Program-made: the position numbers and the translations under genes
Shown: positions 8,939-16,912 of the stretch, piece after piece
Position numbering within the stretch: position 1 is the first letter of the stretch
Layout: each line of letters opens with the position of its first letter
The notes under the pieces: generated by a model
Told to the model about the DNA's origin: nothing
Databases searched by the model: none
The model's input: only the letters and a program-made list of their open reading frames with translations
Assembly: GCF_002807015.1 (NCBI RefSeq)
Contig: NZ_NIPO01000001.1
Span: 933,042 to 979,176, forward strand
Reading direction: 5' to 3'
DNA: 46,135 bases
DNA from: Avrilella dinanensis
GTDB lineage: Bacteria; Bacteroidota; Bacteroidia; Flavobacteriales; Flavobacteriaceae

Positions 8939-8946
8939 CAAAACTA
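8939..8946 (-). promoter_or_regulatory. Putative -7 box for the ATPase gene
   Basis: The minus strand reads TAGTTTTG, a match to TAnnTTTG, 26 bases before the ATPase ATG. The region upstream (8947-9000) is very AT-rich with the near-palindrome TTATAGATATAACTATAA. No good -33 box was seen. Confidence 0.45.
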
Positions 8947-8993
8947 CAAATAATTATAGATATAACTATAACTTTACAGTAAAAATAAAAACT

Positions 8994-9071
8994 TTAACGT
9001 ATAACTATATGATAAATTACCTGAAAAGCAGCTAAGAAATCAAAGAGGCGTTTGAAGAAGTTTTTGTACAT
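8994..9071 (-). pseudogene. Remnant of a pglC 5' end (16 codons)
   Basis: The 25-codon frame starts [16 protein letters not shown] and then runs out into an unrelated VIYHIVIR tail. The first 16 residues match the start of the intact PglC ([16 protein letters not shown]). The nucleotide sequence differs from both other copies at many third positions, so it is an old paralogue or an allele from another strain. It is cut just where the sequence leading to the ATPase gene begins, so the break marks one edge of an insertion or a recombination. Confidence 0.75.
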
Positions 9072-9079
9072 ACTGATAA

Positions 9080-9598
9080 TTAGATAATTTGCTTATTAGA
9101 TAATTTAATTAATGAGTTATACTCCTCCAATAATGCATTCCAAACGACTGATTGTTCATATCGAGATTGTATCATTGGTCGTGCGTTTATTTTTAACTTG
9201 TTATAGTATTCTTTATCCTCTGCCATTTTTTTCATAGTTTTTTTTAACGTATCGACATTTTTTACAGGAACAATAGTGCCTTTCAACACATTAATCAATT
9301 GTGGGATTTCGTCTAAAGAGGTTTTACGAACAAAAGCGCCAATAGGTGTTAAACGATCGGCATCAGGTAATAGTTTACCATTTACATCTTTTTTATCGTT
9401 CATTGTTTTAAACTTAATGATCTTAAAAATACGTTCATATAGCCCTGGACGTTCTTGGAAAAAGAAAGGTTTGCCTTGATTCGTAAAATACAATCCTATG
9501 GTTACGATAATGAATATCGGTGATAAACAAATTAAACCAATTAAACCAATTAAGGCAATTGTAAAATCTAACAAGCGTTTGATATTGTTTTTATACAT
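9080..9598 (-). pseudogene. Chimera: N-terminal half of PglC fused in frame to the end of a GT4 glycosyltransferase
   Basis: Residues 1-107 are PglC-like: MYKNNIKRLL, a membrane segment, KPFFFQERPG, and [15 protein letters not shown], with the catalytic Asp-Glu kept. Directly after LKG the sequence changes to TIVPVKNVDTLKKTM, INARPMIQSRYEQSVVW and NALLEEYNSLI, the last helices of a family 4 glycosyltransferase. The join is near 9277. The DMSLIGPRP and [14 protein letters not shown] blocks of PglC are lost, so activity is unlikely. The simplest reading is a deletion between a pglC gene and a following GT4 gene. The start overlaps the ATP-grasp gene by 8 bases. A functional fusion cannot be excluded, but no family with this layout is known to me. 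Confidence 0.8.
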
Positions 9599-10586
9599 AT
9601 TGATCTAAAACTTTTTTTAAACCTTTATTCACTGGTAATTGCCAAAGAGTTCTACCCCAATTATGATTTCCTTCAATCAAAATAGGACCATTGTTTGTAA
9701 TAGCTACATCCCAACCTATTGATTTATTATCTAACGAATTTAGAGCAGCGTCCTTGACTAATTTTATACTTTCTTCCCAAAATGGAATTTTAAAATCAAC
9801 AATTCGCACGCCAGATATTGGGTGAATTTCGATATCATTTTTTGTAAAATCTCCGTAAACAGCTTTACGATCAACTTTACCCGACATCAAATCTATTGAT
9901 GCAGCAGCATTACCAACAGAGAGATTATCCGTATTAGAATCAATACTTAATCTAAGAATTGTACCTATAATGTCAACTTCTTTATTCTTATTTATTTGAG
10001 TTATAATTCTAATTGTGTTTAAACCTCTAGGTGCTAATTTTTGTAAATTGTCGTGCTGGTAGACAAACTCTTCAATTAGATCAAACTTTCTCTGTATCAT
10101 GTATGAAACTAAAGCATCATAACTAATAGAGTTAATTACTTCAACTTCTTTACCCGCTTGACCCTTTGAATCTTTCAAAACAATTTTTTTAGACCTCTGC
10201 AATAAAGCAATAATGTAATTCCTATTTTGACTAAATTCTGATAAAATATACCATTCCCGACCGATTGATTGATTAAAATGTCTAAAAAACTCAACTTTAT
10301 CCGAAAGAATTTTTCTAGAATGAATCGGATTCATTTTTAATTGATACTCATACATAAAACCTGTCCCAGCATATTCTTTTCTTTCTTCCTCCGTTTTATT
10401 AAAAAAGCGAAGTAAAAAATAATCCATGAAAGAAGTACTATGTACTACACTACATTTTATAATATCAAATAAAATTGTGATAAAAGATTTTTTTTCTTTC
10501 TTACTCACATATTTAACATTTTTAATAAATGTTGCACGAGGAGTTTTTATGATATAGTAGGGTATATAAATTAAATTTTTAAGCAT
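9591..10586 (-). CDS. Sugar-transfer-associated ATP-grasp protein
   Basis: The 331-residue protein fits the ATP-grasp group found beside glycosyltransferases in capsule clusters (ATPgrasp_ST). Marks: a glycine-rich nucleotide loop in KDSKGQAGKEVEVI (about 138-151), APRGLNTIRIITQ (about 190-202), a metal-binding end SIGWDVAITNNGPILIEGN with N and E ligands, and the family ending NWGRTLWQLP. ATP-grasp enzymes join a carboxylate to an amine or thiol through an acyl phosphate. In glycan clusters they may attach amino acids or other acids to sugars; the substrate here is unknown. It overlaps both neighbours by 8 bases and so is part of a tight operon. Confidence 0.8.
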   Translation of the reverse strand: MLKNLIYIPYYIIKTPRATFIKNVKYVSKKEKKSFITILFDIIKCSVVHSTSFMDYFLLRFFNKTEEERKEYAGTGFMYEYQLKMNPIHSRKILSDKVEFFRHFNQSIGREWYILSEFSQNRNYIIALLQRSKKIVLKDSKGQAGKEVEVINSISYDALVSYMIQRKFDLIEEFVYQHDNLQKLAPRGLNTIRIITQINKNKEVDIIGTILRLSIDSNTDNLSVGNAAASIDLMSGKVDRKAVYGDFTKNDIEIHPISGVRIVDFKIPFWEESIKLVKDAALNSLDNKSIGWDVAITNNGPILIEGNHNWGRTLWQLPVNKGLKKVLDQYV

Positions 10587-11727
10587 TTTTTAAATTTTTA
10601 TATTCATCTAGGATATTCTCCCAAAGCTTTTTTCGTTCGTAATTCTCACGAATAATTTCTCTATTCTGTTGTTTAATATTATCAGAATTAATTGAAGAAT
10701 TTATAATGTTTCGAATAGCTATTTCTAAACCATTTGCATCCCTGGGCTCAACAATCAATCCATTAATACCATCCTGAATAATTTCATTATTTCCATTTAT
10801 ATTTGTAACTACACATGGTAATCCCATTGAACAAGCTTCTAGTAGAACATTAGGAAACCCTTCTCGATAACTTGGAAATACAAATACATCCGCTATAGCG
10901 TAATAATCTATTACATTTCTTTTAATACCAACTGCCTTAATTCTATTGTTGGTTTCGATAATTTCTTTAGACGTCTTAGAAATAGGATCATTTTTATGCA
11001 CTCCACCTACTAAGATTAATTTTAATGAATCATCAATAATATTATTAAATGCCGTAACTAATTCGTTTATACCTTTATCTTTAACTATACGACCAACATA
11101 TAGTAAAACTGTGTCATTATTATTTATATTTAATTCCTTTCTTAAATTACTTTTAACCTCATCTTTAACTAGGGCTGGATCAAATATAGATGTATCAATC
11201 CCGTTCGAACTGCCATTCCCTATTACTTTTAATTTTGAAGGAGAAGTAAATTTCTCATCTAAGATTATTTTTTCTAAGCCAAATGAATTTGGATACACTT
11301 TGGTGGCACAAGCATAGGTCAATTTTTCCATTTGGTTTAATAATTGTCTTTTGCTGCCTGTTGCTACCGTCAGTGGCATACCTGCCACCGTATGTAAACG
11401 ATGAGGTACTCCTGCTATTTTTGCAGCCATCATCCCTAGCAAACCTGCTTTTGGTGTATGCGTATGAACAATGTGTGGTTTTTCTTTTCGAAATAATTGA
11501 ATAAGCTGTACTAAGGCTTTTAGATCTTGAATCGGCGTTATGGAGCGCGTCATCTCTATACCTACCGTTTTTACCCCTTCATTTCTCTCCACATCGTGTA
11601 AAGCTTCGCCTGGACTTGACACCCCTATCACTTCGAAACCATTAGTCGACATGTAGTTGAGTTGTCCTTTCAATAAACCTCTTAATGATTGTGGTACAGT
11701 TGTTATACGGATCAGTTTTGTTTTCAT
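10579..11727 (-). CDS. GT4-family glycosyltransferase
   Basis: The 382-residue GT-B enzyme has an N-terminal acceptor half (RITTVPQSLRGLLKGQL, 7-23; HIVHTHTPKAGLLGMM, 85-100) and a C-terminal donor half with VGRIVKDKG (211-219) and the EX7E motif in EGFPNVLLE (289-297). It is the family that includes PglA and other enzymes that add HexNAc or Hex with retention. It would act early on the lipid-linked first sugar, given its position near pglC. The donor is not predictable from the sequence. The gene ends 8 bases inside the ATP-grasp gene. Confidence 0.87.
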   Translation of the reverse strand: MKTKLIRITTVPQSLRGLLKGQLNYMSTNGFEVIGVSSPGEALHDVERNEGVKTVGIEMTRSITPIQDLKALVQLIQLFRKEKPHIVHTHTPKAGLLGMMAAKIAGVPHRLHTVAGMPLTVATGSKRQLLNQMEKLTYACATKVYPNSFGLEKIILDEKFTSPSKLKVIGNGSSNGIDTSIFDPALVKDEVKSNLRKELNINNNDTVLLYVGRIVKDKGINELVTAFNNIIDDSLKLILVGGVHKNDPISKTSKEIIETNNRIKAVGIKRNVIDYYAIADVFVFPSYREGFPNVLLEACSMGLPCVVTNINGNNEIIQDGINGLIVEPRDANGLEIAIRNIINSSINSDNIKQQNREIIRENYERKKLWENILDEYKNLKNA

Positions 11728-11767
11728 TTTTATACATTTTATAGAAAAATCTAAGAACTTAGTTAGT

Positions 11768-12490
11768 TTATATTTTACCTAATATTTTTTTTAATGGATA
11801 AGATAAATAATATCTAATTAAGCCAAGATTACCAAATCTATAACTAAGCCCTTCTTGTATTGTATATATGCATGGATTGCAATAACCACAAGGTTTATTT
11901 TTAATTAGATGATGACAAAAAATGGTTTCATTCATTATGTGAAGTACTCCTTCTTTTTCAGCAATCTTTTTCATTTCAACTTTAGTAAGGTTTAATAAGG
12001 GAAATCTAAAATTGCCGAAAAGATTAATTACATCTTTATTAGAAGTTTTTTCTTTATCTAAAATTAGAACATTACCATATTCTGATTTAATTTTATCTAA
12101 TACTCCAAATTCTTGTATGAATTTATGTGCCTTATCATCTTTATGAATCCCCAATTCAAGATCTTCAATTCGTAGAGCTAATTCACTTAGTTGAACATAT
12201 TGTGCCCCTAAAAAAGACTCATTTCTTAAATTGAGAAAAGCTTGTTGTATGTCTTTTGAAATTTTTTTAGATTCTTCAAAAATTACTGTATCTAGAATGG
12301 AAGCCTTAGTGTCAGGCAATGTCATAATTTTATCTCTGATTTTACATATGACAGCCAATTCATCATCGTTTGTTTTTCTCCCCTTAAAATAAACATAATA
12401 AGGAACAATAGTTACATTGTGTTTTCTTAGCATTAGAATACGAAATGTTGAATCCCAACCTCCTGTCCAAAGAATTTTTAATTGTTGCAT
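11768..12490 (-). CDS. QueC-like PP-loop ATPase in a polysaccharide operon
   Basis: The 240-residue protein starts with a PP-loop: TGGWDST (9-15), the SGGxDS motif of the adenylating ATPases with a T for the first S. Near the end it has C192, C201, C204 and C207 in CHHLIKNKPCGYCNPC, exactly the C-x8-C-x2-C-x2-C zinc site of QueC. QueC uses two ATP and ammonia to turn a carboxylate, through an amide, into the nitrile preQ0. No other queuosine gene is nearby, and the neighbours are glycosyltransferases, so it is probably a relative with another substrate. It could amidate a uronic acid carboxylate (UDP-GalNAcA and GlcA genes lie in the same operon); this is inference. Other PP-loop enzymes, such as PseA/WbpG-type amidotransferases, are possible but lack this cysteine pattern. 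Confidence 0.78.
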   Translation of the reverse strand: MQQLKILWTGGWDSTFRILMLRKHNVTIVPYYVYFKGRKTNDDELAVICKIRDKIMTLPDTKASILDTVIFEESKKISKDIQQAFLNLRNESFLGAQYVQLSELALRIEDLELGIHKDDKAHKFIQEFGVLDKIKSEYGNVLILDKEKTSNKDVINLFGNFRFPLLNLTKVEMKKIAEKEGVLHIMNETIFCHHLIKNKPCGYCNPCIYTIQEGLSYRFGNLGLIRYYLSYPLKKILGKI

Positions 12491-12520
12491 ATATATTATA
12501 ATTATTATGCTCTCTTTTGT

Positions 12521-12667
12521 TTAATTTTTTAAAGCATTTATAAAGTTAATATTATTGTCGTTAAAATGTTTTAAAGCTAAATTCGTGTGAGATAATAATA
12601 CTCCTAAAGCTGCTATTGCTCTAATACCATTTAATCCCTTCAAATAAATTGTATTTGATTTTTCCAT
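12521..12667 (-). pseudogene. Stub of an acyltransferase 3 (OafA-like) gene, 48 codons
   Basis: The frame starts one base inside the previous stop (TAATG) and reads MEKSNTIYLKGLNGIRAIAA then LGVLLSHTNLALKHF, the N-terminal membrane helix of acyltransferase 3 proteins that O-acetylate polysaccharides, with the family's G-L-x-G-I-R-A and conserved S-H. It stops after 48 residues, where the family has about 350. The rest is absent and the QueC-like gene follows 31 bases later. The polysaccharide may thus have lost an O-acetyl group that relatives carry. Confidence 0.72.
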
Positions 12668-13626
12668 TAATTGACTTTAAACTTAATTGGTAAATCAGTT
12701 CTTCTGTGTTTCTTTATTTGATTTTTTTTATCTGATTTAAAGTTTTTGACTTTAATATACCCTTTCATATTTTTGGCTTTTAGAAAATCTTCTTTTAAAA
12801 CTCCGGAATATGTTAAACCGTTAAGAGATTTAGAATCATTAAGATTTTCTATATCAATTGATATTTCGTTTTTAGAGCCAACATAATATTTTAAATATAC
12901 TTTAACCCCTTCATTTTTGTTATTAACTGTTTTAATATTACTTAAAACAATATTTTGTAGGAATTGTCGATTATTGTTTGGTTCTATATCAATACCTGAC
13001 ATTGGATTTACACCATTGGTATTACATATTTCTATATCTTTTATCTCTAAACCTTTTACTGAAATTACAGAAATTCCATTTCTTCTATTATTATCTATTA
13101 TTCCTCCACTAATTTTTATATTGACATTAGGTTGTTTTAATGTTTTATCTTCACCGATATATATACCGTCTCCCCAACAATTTTTTATACTGGGATTAAT
13201 AATTTGAATATTTTGAGATGATAAGATACTAATTCCCATTCCCCACTCTCCTTTCGTTCCTGTATGTTTATCTCTATCTCCTACTAAAGTTGGATTGATG
13301 ACCTTGACGTTTTTTACCTTTACAATATGCAATATGCCATAATTAGTCTCTGCATTAGGCATCATAATTAATTTTGATTTACTCTGAAAATTAATCGTTT
13401 GATTACTTGATAATTTAAGTCCATTTTTATTCACTAATATAGGAAAATTAGGCATTAAAACGTTGTCGTTACTATCTAATCCTTTTTGAAGATATGAAGT
13501 ATAATCTGTTTTACCTGTTGTATCATATCCTTTTGGTAAATATTTTGTCAAATCAATTGGATTAGCTAATCCAAAAGTTGATAAAAATAGAAAACTTAAA
13601 CAGACAATTATTTTAAACTTACTCAT
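12667..13626 (-). CDS. Secreted right-handed beta-helix protein
   Basis: The 319-residue protein has a signal peptide (1-21, ending FGLA) and repeated short strands with the spacing of parallel beta-helix (pectate-lyase-like) coils: GILHIVKVKNVKVINPTL, GISILSSQNIQIINPSI, GIYIGEDKT..., GISVISVKGLEIKDIEI, GIDIEPNNNRQ. The start region, LPKGYDTTGKTDYTSYLQKG, resembles the pectate lyase 3 entry motif. Such proteins in capsule operons are often periplasmic lyases or epimerases that trim or modify the polymer. Catalytic residues are not clear. It overlaps the upstream GT gene by 4 bases (ATGA). Confidence 0.75.
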   Translation of the reverse strand: MSKFKIIVCLSFLFLSTFGLANPIDLTKYLPKGYDTTGKTDYTSYLQKGLDSNDNVLMPNFPILVNKNGLKLSSNQTINFQSKSKLIMMPNAETNYGILHIVKVKNVKVINPTLVGDRDKHTGTKGEWGMGISILSSQNIQIINPSIKNCWGDGIYIGEDKTLKQPNVNIKISGGIIDNNRRNGISVISVKGLEIKDIEICNTNGVNPMSGIDIEPNNNRQFLQNIVLSNIKTVNNKNEGVKVYLKYYVGSKNEISIDIENLNDSKSLNGLTYSGVLKEDFLKAKNMKGYIKVKNFKSDKKNQIKKHRRTDLPIKFKVN

Positions 13627-14708
13627 AACTTATTTATTAATTCGTTCTTATAAACAGCAATATAATTTGATACCATAATATTTATATCATAATCTTTTGA
13701 TCGTTTATAGCATAATTCTGCAACTTGATTATAATAGACATTATCATTAATTAACCTAAGAATTTCAGTTGCTAATTCTTTTTCATTTCCAGCTTCGAAC
13801 AAAATACCAAAGCCTTCAATAACTTCTTTTAATCCTTCCACATTTGATGCTACTATAGGTTTTTTACATGCCATAGCTTCAACAGATGAAAGACTTAAAC
13901 CCTCATAAAAAGAAGACATTATACATATATCTGTATGATATAAAATTTCTGGAATATCGCTCCTTTGTCCTAAGAATATTACTCTATCTTGTAAGTTTAA
14001 TTGCTCTGCTAATTTTTTACATTCATCTAATCTCGGACCAGAGCCTGCAAGTTGCACAATCACATTTTCTGGTAATAATTTTAAAGATCGTATAATTGTA
14101 TCTTGATCTTTGGGATATCGAAAACTTGATACTTGAGTAAGTACTATTTTTTCTTTATTTCTTATATCTGCTTGTAATTCATTTGCATTAAATACTGATA
14201 AATTTACACCATTATCTATAGTAATTAATTTATTCTTACAACTATTTCCCAAATGTTTTATTAGCTTGATTTCAGTTCCTTTTGATATACAAATGATTTT
14301 GTTGTATTGTGAATAGATAAATTTCTCGATCCATTTGAAATAAAATTTATCTCTTCTTTTATTATTTGTACTATGTTCTGTATATATTATTATTTTTTTA
14401 GGATAAAAAAGAAATCTACAAAGAGCCAATAAATATACTGTTGGGAATAAATGAGCATGTATAATATCGTATTTTCCTATATATTTTTTTAATTTGAAAA
14501 TATTCGAAAAATTATAATAACTTTTAGCATCAATAGAAAATATGTTAAGATTTTCTTCTCCTATCTGTTTGTATAAAATTGTATCCGATTTTTTCAATAA
14601 CAATAAATCTGCTTTAATGTTTTTTTTATTATACAAAAGTAATGTATCAACTATCAATTTTTCTGCTCCTCCTGTATTAAGAGAGTTTATTATATGTAAA
14701 ATTCTCAT
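13623..14708 (-). CDS. GT4-family glycosyltransferase
   Basis: This 361-residue retaining GT-B enzyme begins MRILHIINSLNTGGAEKLI, with the GGAE loop, then DIIHAHLFP, KIICISKGT, and a donor half with SSFRYPKDQ, LAGSGPR and YEGLSLSSVEAMACKKPIV (EX7E). The stop overlaps the beta-helix gene by 4 bases. It would extend the repeat unit on the cytoplasmic side of the membrane. Sugar specificity cannot be read from the sequence. The gene is much richer in A+T than the flanking housekeeping genes. Confidence 0.87.
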   Translation of the reverse strand: MRILHIINSLNTGGAEKLIVDTLLLYNKKNIKADLLLLKKSDTILYKQIGEENLNIFSIDAKSYYNFSNIFKLKKYIGKYDIIHAHLFPTVYLLALCRFLFYPKKIIIYTEHSTNNKRRDKFYFKWIEKFIYSQYNKIICISKGTEIKLIKHLGNSCKNKLITIDNGVNLSVFNANELQADIRNKEKIVLTQVSSFRYPKDQDTIIRSLKLLPENVIVQLAGSGPRLDECKKLAEQLNLQDRVIFLGQRSDIPEILYHTDICIMSSFYEGLSLSSVEAMACKKPIVASNVEGLKEVIEGFGILFEAGNEKELATEILRLINDNVYYNQVAELCYKRSKDYDINIMVSNYIAVYKNELINKL

Positions 14709-14724
14709 AGCTTATATTTTTATA

Positions 14725-15939
14725 TTATACAGCACCTTTTATATGTGGCGTTGAAGACTCTTTTTTTGGAGTTAGTGGTTTTAAAGAAAGATTTAATACA
14801 TAACCTATAAAAAACCAAAAATAGACATTACGCCAATATACGTTTGAAAAAAGGAGCTCAATCATACCACTAAATAACAAATATATAAGGAATATCTTAG
14901 ATTCTTTAGTTTGTATATTAGAAAAGATCAGTCTAAAAAACTTTAAAATAACTATCAATATTGGGATAAAATATAAAACACCTCCTTCATGAAAAACTTG
15001 AATAAGAAAATTGTGTGGATAAATTCCATTTGTTTTTTCATAAGCAGAAACACCGTTACCAAAAAGAGGCGAAGCTGTGATATCTTTGAAGGCTTGTTCC
15101 CACAAACGAACCCTTCCGTTAGAAAGTTCTTCTCCCATAGTAGCCATTCGAACCATCTTATCAATTGCTTTTACATTAATCCCTATCTGATCCAAAAAAT
15201 ATTGAGTTGTTAGCATAATATCTATCATAAAAAAAGAAAAGATAAAACCACATAACAATATTATAATAAAAGCCCGGTTTGTTAATTTATTTTTTTTAAT
15301 TAAATAATAAAATATACAAAATAAAAACAACCCCATAATAGAACTACGTGTACCAAAACTAAAGAAAAAAAACAGATATACAAGAATAACCAAAAGAGTT
15401 CCTATTTTTAAGATTCTTTTTTTTAATAAGAACATTACTATAAATACTCCTAATAATAGACGTAAAGCTCCTTGAGAAACTCCCATTAAAAACATTAAAG
15501 CATCGTCATCCATTAGGTGACTATAATCAGTACTTGAAATTCTATAAATGCCTGGTAATGATAATATACTTATTATCAAAATAGATTTATAAAATATTTT
15601 GTAATCAAATTGTGTATTTGAATACAATATCCCTGTAACGCCAAAAACCAAAAAGGAAAGAAAATATAAAGAAAATCTTTCTGGTTCAACTCTACCTAAC
15701 ATATAGCTAAATACAAATAATAGAATAACTCCTACTATTACAAAAAGTTTTTTATTGATAAAAGTTGTAATAGGATTATTGACAATTACTATTAATAAAC
15801 TAATTAATGAAATAGCAACAATTATATTATCAATGGGTAATAGCCAACTCAACGGGTTAGCACATAAAAGAATAGCCAAGCCTATACTATTTATAGTTTC
15901 TCTACGACTTACTACTTTATGTAAACTATGGTTTTCCAT
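14725..15939 (-). CDS. O-antigen polymerase/ligase family membrane protein (Wzy-like)
   Basis: The 404-residue protein has about ten to twelve hydrophobic segments and one large loop with the O-antigen ligase (Wzy_C) signs: GTRSS (196-200), SNGRVRLW (273-280), FGNGV (293-297), PHNFL (308-312) and FHEGG (316-320). Wzy joins lipid-linked repeat units in the periplasm. As the cluster also holds Wzx but no ABC transporter for polysaccharides, polymerase is more likely than ligase. Start ATG at 15939 is 14 bases after the GT2 stop. Confidence 0.85.
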   Translation of the reverse strand: MENHSLHKVVSRRETINSIGLAILLCANPLSWLLPIDNIIVAISLISLLIVIVNNPITTFINKKLFVIVGVILLFVFSYMLGRVEPERFSLYFLSFLVFGVTGILYSNTQFDYKIFYKSILIISILSLPGIYRISSTDYSHLMDDDALMFLMGVSQGALRLLLGVFIVMFLLKKRILKIGTLLVILVYLFFFFSFGTRSSIMGLFLFCIFYYLIKKNKLTNRAFIIILLCGFIFSFFMIDIMLTTQYFLDQIGINVKAIDKMVRMATMGEELSNGRVRLWEQAFKDITASPLFGNGVSAYEKTNGIYPHNFLIQVFHEGGVLYFIPILIVILKFFRLIFSNIQTKESKIFLIYLLFSGMIELLFSNVYWRNVYFWFFIGYVLNLSLKPLTPKKESSTPHIKGAV

Positions 15940-15953
15940 TAATTTTTATTGTC

Positions 15954-16853
15954 TTATTGAAAATTACGACGTAAATAAAACGCCAAAGGTAATAATACTC
16001 TATAAAAAGGATTACTTAATAATTTGTATTTTTTTCTATGTACTACATCAGATTTCATTCCTAATGCTTTTAAATCATTCATCCCTTTTTTAAAGTTATT
16101 TGAATTACCTTCTGTTCTAAAAGCATTAAAGCAAATGTTTAATTTAAAATTATATAGTGCTTGATTAGACAAACCTTCTTTGTGTTTATTAAGAAAATAT
16201 TCTGATGCATTATAATTATTCTTATTACTCATTCTATTTCCACCATCCACATACATATTTACGTTTCTTTGGTCGTCAAATACCATTTTAAACTTTTTAT
16301 CAAACCGTATTGCCAAGTCCCAATCTTGATGCTTTCCTAAATCGTCATCAAACATCACTTGCATAAAAGCATCTTTCTGAAATACAAAAGTAGATGTTCT
16401 TGCGTCACCTCCTTTTTCAAAGATATACGATGCCATATCCATATTTTGGAACACTGCAAAGTTTAAAGTTTTTAATTGAGTTCCACGAACTATGTTAAAT
16501 GCTCCAAAAGCTCCTGCCGCATTACTTACTTTGATTAGTTCTATTTTTTTTTGTAAATGATTTTCTAACCATTCATCATCGCTGTCTAAAAAAGCGATAT
16601 AATCTCCCGTAGCTTGTCTTGCCCCTATATTTCTCGCTGCAGCCCCTCCTACGGATTGTTTGTTTTGAATTAAAGAAATTTCCGAATGTTGTTGGATTAA
16701 TTCCTTAACCTTAAATACAGTATTATCAATTGAAGCATCATCTACAACGATAATTTCTATGCTAAAATTACCTTTTTGCAAAAGTACACTATTAATGGCT
16801 CTTTCAATTGTATTTTCTCGGTTCTTTGCGGGGATTACTACTGTTACTTTCAT
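15954..16853 (-). CDS. GT2-family glycosyltransferase
   Basis: This 299-residue GT-A enzyme begins MKVTVVIPAKNRENTIERAI, with VVDDAS (36-41), GGAAARNIG (69-77) and the metal-binding DXD in LDSDDEW (89-95). Family 2 enzymes invert configuration at the sugar they add. The C-terminal part has a basic stretch after LGKHQDWDLAIRF, the usual acceptor side. It acts in the repeat-unit pathway between Wzx and Wzy genes. The donor is unknown. Confidence 0.87.
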   Translation of the reverse strand: MKVTVVIPAKNRENTIERAINSVLLQKGNFSIEIIVVDDASIDNTVFKVKELIQQHSEISLIQNKQSVGGAAARNIGARQATGDYIAFLDSDDEWLENHLQKKIELIKVSNAAGAFGAFNIVRGTQLKTLNFAVFQNMDMASYIFEKGGDARTSTFVFQKDAFMQVMFDDDLGKHQDWDLAIRFDKKFKMVFDDQRNVNMYVDGGNRMSNKNNYNASEYFLNKHKEGLSNQALYNFKLNICFNAFRTEGNSNNFKKGMNDLKALGMKSDVVHRKKYKLLSNPFYRVLLPLAFYLRRNFQ

Positions 16854-16912
16854 TTCTTTTATATTGCCTTTCGTTACTATTTTTTATTTTTAGTAAGATA
16901 ACATAAATAATC

